Source of the DNA: Persephonella marina EX-H1 | GTDB lineage: Bacteria > Aquificota > Aquificia > Aquificales > Hydrogenothermaceae | NCBI RefSeq assembly: GCF_000021565.1 | Contig: NC_012440.1 | Span: 1,810,411 to 1,858,372 of the forward strand | Length of the DNA stretch: 47,962 nucleotides | Direction of reading: 5' to 3' | In this document: positions 44,898 through 47,962 of the stretch, in pieces | Layout of the letters: each line of letters starts with the position of its first letter | Position numbering within the stretch: position 1 is the first letter of the stretch | Made by a program: the position numbers and the translations under genes | The notes under the pieces: model-generated | Seen by the model: only the letters and a program-made list of their open reading frames with translations | The model's database searches: none | Told to the model about the DNA's origin: nothing

Positions 44898-47800
44898 GAT
44901 GCTTCTGTCACTTCTTTTAGATTCTCTATTATCTGTTTTACCTTTTCAGCTTTCTGTTTCAGTTCTTCATATAGCTTTCTTTCTTTTTCAACAACATGAG
45001 CTGGAGCTTTTTTAACAAAGTTCTCATTTGAAAGCTTCTTCTCTGATATAGATATAGACCTTTCAAGATCTTTCAATATTTTTTCCTGTCTTTCTATCTC
45101 TTTATCAATGTCTATAGTTCCAGATATATCTATATAGCTTTCTGCCCTCTTAGACACTGCAACAATCGTGTTTGGTGGTCTTTCCAGTGTCTGTGATACA
45201 GTAAGTTCATCTATTTTTGCAAGTAGTTTAATAGAAGGTTCTAATGCATGTATAAGGCTTTCAAACTCAAAATCCCCTGGTTTTATATAAACGTTAAGCT
45301 TTCTTGAAGGCTCTATTCCAAAATCAGCTCTAACATTTCTTATGGAAACTATCAGCTCTTTCAGATCCTCAATTAATCTTTTCTCATTCTCAAAATATAG
45401 ATCCTCTGAGTACTCAGGATATTTTGCAACAGGTAAGAACTTACTGTCCTTATATGGAAGTTTCTGCCATATCTCTTCCGTTAAAAACGGCATTACTGGA
45501 TGAAGCATTCTGAGTGTTTTATCCAGAACATAAACAAGAACTGAGAGAGCCGTTTTCTTCTCCTGATCTGTTCCTTTGTATATTCTTTCCTTTGTAAACT
45601 CTAAATACCAGTCACAGTACTCATGCCAGAAGAAGTCATAAAGTATGTTTGCATAATCATTATACCTGTAATCCTCAAGGGCTTTTGTTGCTTTATCTAT
45701 AGTTTCCTGAAGAAGCGTAAGAATCCATCTATCTTCATATGATAATGAAAGTGTCTTCACCTCATTTATTATATTGCTGTTTACCATGTACTTCTCAAGA
45801 TTTGTTAAAACAAATTTTGATGCGTTCCATATCTTATTTGCAAAATGTTTGTATCCCTCTATTCTTTTTTCAGAAAGTCTTATATCCCTTCCCTGTGCGG
45901 CTAATGCTGCCAGTGTAAATCTGAGGGAGTCTGCTCCGTACTTTTCTATCATATCAAGGGGATCTATAACATTCCCTTTTGTTTTTGACATCTTCTCCCC
46001 TTTTTCATCCCTTACAAGAGCGTGTATATAAACATCACTGAAAGGTTTTTCCTTCATAAAATGCATACCCATCATTATCATACGGGCCACCCAGAAGAAT
46101 ATAATGTCAAATCCTGTTATAAGAAGAGATGTTGGATAAAAAGATTTCAGATCCTTAAGATCCTCAGGCCATCCAAGTGTTCCAAAAGGCCATAAAGCTG
46201 ATGAAAACCATGTATCTAAAACATCATCTTCCTGCTTAAGGTTATGACTTCCACATTTTTCACATCTAAGCTCAATATAATACTCATTTTCCCTGATAAT
46301 ATCCTCAATGATATTAAATGTGTTATTTGTCTCTGTAAAGAATATCCTTCCCTGTTTGCAGTTACCATAAGCATGATCTATCAGCCATTGATTCAGTTTT
46401 TCCTCATCTAAAAGTATCTCTTCCCTTTTTAAACCGTCTAAAACAATATTAAAAACATACTTTATCTCTTCTTTATGCCTTTTATAAGCATCTACAACAT
46501 CCTTTGCTGTAAATGTTTTGTCTATATAACCATTCTCATGCATATAAAAGATAGCATGTGGAACAAAACCTATAATATTGTCTTTTCTTTCCCTTAAAAG
46601 TATTGATTCATCAAGTATAGGAACTTTTTTATAATGTTCATCTAAGAATTTCTTTAATTTCTGTTTATCTGAAAGCTCTGGTATCTCTTTACCGAAAACC
46701 ACCTTCTCATAGAACTGAAGGTTTGTTTTATCAGGATGATTAAAATTCTTTCCATAAAGATAGTCTGTCAGATCCTTAATGGAAAATACCTGAGGTATTC
46801 TCGTGTCACCGAATACATTGAATATAACTTTTTCTGGAAGCGTATTATACATCTGATCACTGAAAACATTTATATGCTCACAGCTCTTACACTGCCATAC
46901 AGGTATTCTGTGTCCCCACCAGATCTGTCTTGAAATACACCAGTCCCTTATATCGTACATCCAGTTAAGGTAAGTCTTTTTCCAGTTCTCAGGTATATAT
47001 CTGATATCTCCCTTTTCAACTACATCTATAGCTTCCTTTGCGAGTTTTTTCGTGTTAACAAACCACTGAACTGAAAGGTAAGGCTCTACAACAGCTCCTG
47101 ATCTCTGCGAATGACCTACATTGTGAACAATCTCCTCAACTTTCTCTAAAAGACCTGACTCTTTCAGATCCTCTACAATCCTTTTTCTTGCCTCATATCT
47201 ATCAAGACCTTTATACTTTCCTGCGTTTTCGTTCATAACAGCTGACTCATCCATAACTATAACCATCGGAAGACCATGTCTCTGTCCAACCTCAAAGTCG
47301 TTAGGATCGTGGGCAGGTGTTATCTTAACAGCACCTGTTCCAAACTCAGGATCTACATAATCATCAGCTATAACTGGTATAAGGTTTGAAACTTCTTTCT
47401 CTCCATCCCATGTGGTTCTTTTTTCCGGGGCGAGAGGCAGTCTAACTCTCTTACCTATGAGATCTTTATATCTTTCATCTTCAGGATTTACAGCAACAGC
47501 TGTATCACCAAGCATAGTCTCAGGTCTTGTTGTTGCAACAGTTATAAACTCTCCTGTCTCATTTCCTTCCTGATCAACAACAGGATATCTTATATACCAG
47601 AGATTTCCTCTTTCCTCTTTGTACTCAACCTCAAGATCTGATATGGCTGTTCTGTCTTTAGGATCCCAGTTAACTATGTATGGAGCTTTAAAAATAAGTC
47701 CTTCCCTATAAAGTCTGAAAAAAGCTTCTCTTACAGCTCTCGCAAAGCCTTCATCAAGTGTAAACCTCTGTCTTGTCCAGTCACAGGAAGCTCCAAGGCT

Positions 47801-47962
47801 CTCTATCTGCTTCTTTATAGTATCCCTGGCCTTTGGAACCCATTCCCACACCTTTTCAATAAACTTTTCTCTTCCTAAATCAAACTTGTTTATTCCCTCT
47901 GCCTCAAGCTGTCTTGTTACAACCCACTGTGTTGCTATACCTGCGTGATCAAAACCTGGAAG
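44894..47962 (-). CDS. valS: Valyl-tRNA synthetase (5' end outside window), with large insertion
   Basis: The frame is open to the window edge, reading LPGFDHAGIATQWVVTRQLE just downstream of where HIGH should lie, so the first codons are missing. Seen are the CP1 editing domain (TTRPETMLGDTAVAVNP, AHDPNDFEVGQRHGLP), WWGHRIPVW, DVLDTWFSSALWPFGTLGWPED, the KMSKS motif (KMSKTKGNVIDP), the anticodon domain and a C-terminal coiled-coil arm. Between the two cysteine pairs (CKSC near 46890 and CEKC near 46260) about 200 residues occur where relatives have 20-40. The insert is Lys/Glu/Ile-rich and matches no domain I know. All catalytic motifs are intact, so the enzyme is presumably active. Confidence 0.95.
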   Translation of the reverse strand, partial: LPGFDHAGIATQWVVTRQLEAEGINKFDLGREKFIEKVWEWVPKARDTIKKQIESLGASCDWTRQRFTLDEGFARAVREAFFRLYREGLIFKAPYIVNWDPKDRTAISDLEVEYKEERGNLWYIRYPVVDQEGNETGEFITVATTRPETMLGDTAVAVNPEDERYKDLIGKRVRLPLAPEKRTTWDGEKEVSNLIPVIADDYVDPEFGTGAVKITPAHDPNDFEVGQRHGLPMVIVMDESAVMNENAGKYKGLDRYEARKRIVEDLKESGLLEKVEEIVHNVGHSQRSGAVVEPYLSVQWFVNTKKLAKEAIDVVEKGDIRYIPENWKKTYLNWMYDIRDWCISRQIWWGHRIPVWQCKSCEHINVFSDQMYNTLPEKVIFNVFGDTRIPQVFSIKDLTDYLYGKNFNHPDKTNLQFYEKVVFGKEIPELSDKQKLKKFLDEHYKKVPILDESILLRERKDNIIGFVPHAIFYMHENGYIDKTFTAKDVVDAYKRHKEEIKYVFNIVLDGLKREEILLDEEKLNQWLIDHAYGNCKQGRIFFTETNNTFNIIEDIIRENEYYIELRCEKCGSHNLKQEDDVLDTWFSSALWPFGTLGWPEDLKDLKSFYPTSLLITGFDIIFFWVARMIMMGMHFMKEKPFSDVYIHALVRDEKGEKMSKTKGNVIDPLDMIEKYGADSLRFTLAALAAQGRDIRLSEKRIEGYKHFANKIWNASKFVLTNLEKYMVNSNIINEVKTLSLSYEDRWILTLLQETIDKATKALEDYRYNDYANILYDFFWHEYCDWYLEFTKERIYKGTDQEKKTALSVLVYVLDKTLRMLHPVMPFLTEEIWQKLPYKDSKFLPVAKYPEYSEDLYFENEKRLIEDLKELIVSIRNVRADFGIEPSRKLNVYIKPGDFEFESLIHALEPSIKLLAKIDELTVSQTLERPPNTIVAVSKRAESYIDISGTIDIDKEIERQEKILKDLERSISISEKKLSNENFVKKAPAHVVEKERKLYEELKQKAEKVKQIIENLKEVTEAS

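Noticed and set aside
46271-46873. The ValRS insertion as an intein
   Set aside because: There is no Cys/Ser splice start, no terminal His-Asn followed by Cys/Ser/Thr, and no homing-endonuclease LAGLIDADG motif. It also falls in a variable loop rather than at a catalytic motif.

Overview
The window looks like chromosomal DNA from a thermophilic, chemolithoautotrophic bacterium of the Aquificales, most likely Hydrogenothermaceae (Persephonella or a close relative). This rests on recognition rather than a database search. Supporting signs are an archaeal-type ATP-dependent DNA ligase in a bacterial gene set, genes for the hyperthermophile solute di-myo-inositol phosphate, a one-iron superoxide reductase, AT-rich protein genes rich in AGA/ATA codons, and a GC-rich rRNA operon. 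Almost all protein genes look native. I see no prophage, insertion sequence, integron or CRISPR array.

Layout. 1-4573 (+): 3' part of a sensor histidine kinase, lytic transglycosylase, riboflavin synthase, a K+ channel with RCK domains and a small membrane protein. 4570-8516: DNA ligase (-), a shortened thioredoxin-reductase-like flavoprotein (+) and leucyl aminopeptidase (-). 8594-16236: a type III polyketide synthase-like enzyme, superoxide reductase behind an FNR-like palindrome, ribD (-), polX, gltX, a dual-specificity phosphatase and three small unknown genes. 16222-20631 (-): a lone Cas6-family protein, then a molybdate/tungstate uptake and regulation cluster (modC, modB, a di-TOBE protein, modA, modE) with two matching ModE operators. 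20866-23285 (+): inositol-1-phosphate synthase and the bifunctional enzyme that makes di-myo-inositol phosphate. 23369-25759: a large lipoprotein. 25788-32152 (-): smc, an acyl-CoA ligase and a FadL-type porin. 32241-35736 (+): hisC, a DUF1461-type membrane protein and a DUF255-type thioredoxin-fold protein. 35738-38528 (-): pgsA, rfaE2, a membrane protein, a ModE-like regulator without TOBE domains, prepilin peptidase and an AtpI/AtpR-like protein.

38607-47962 is a stable-RNA and translation block, all on the minus strand. In transcription order it holds valS (5' end outside the window), tRNA-Asn, ppa, tRNA-Pro, tRNA-Arg, tRNA-fMet, 16S, tRNA-Ile, tRNA-Ala, 23S and 5S. Consensus -35/-10 promoters precede tRNA-Asn, tRNA-Pro, tRNA-fMet and the 16S gene. 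Long complementary flanks around 16S and 23S form the expected processing stems.

No clearly new multi-gene system is evident. The best leads are a roughly 180-residue unexplained insertion in the zinc-knuckle region of ValRS, the orphan Cas6-family protein beside the mod genes, the paired ModE operators placed on the ribosome-binding regions of modA and modE, stop codons embedded in tRNA promoter -35 boxes, and a leader hairpin that would mask the ribosome-binding site of the lipoprotein gene. No stretch longer than 300 bases lacks a gene; the longest gaps are 20632-20865 and 43606-43805.
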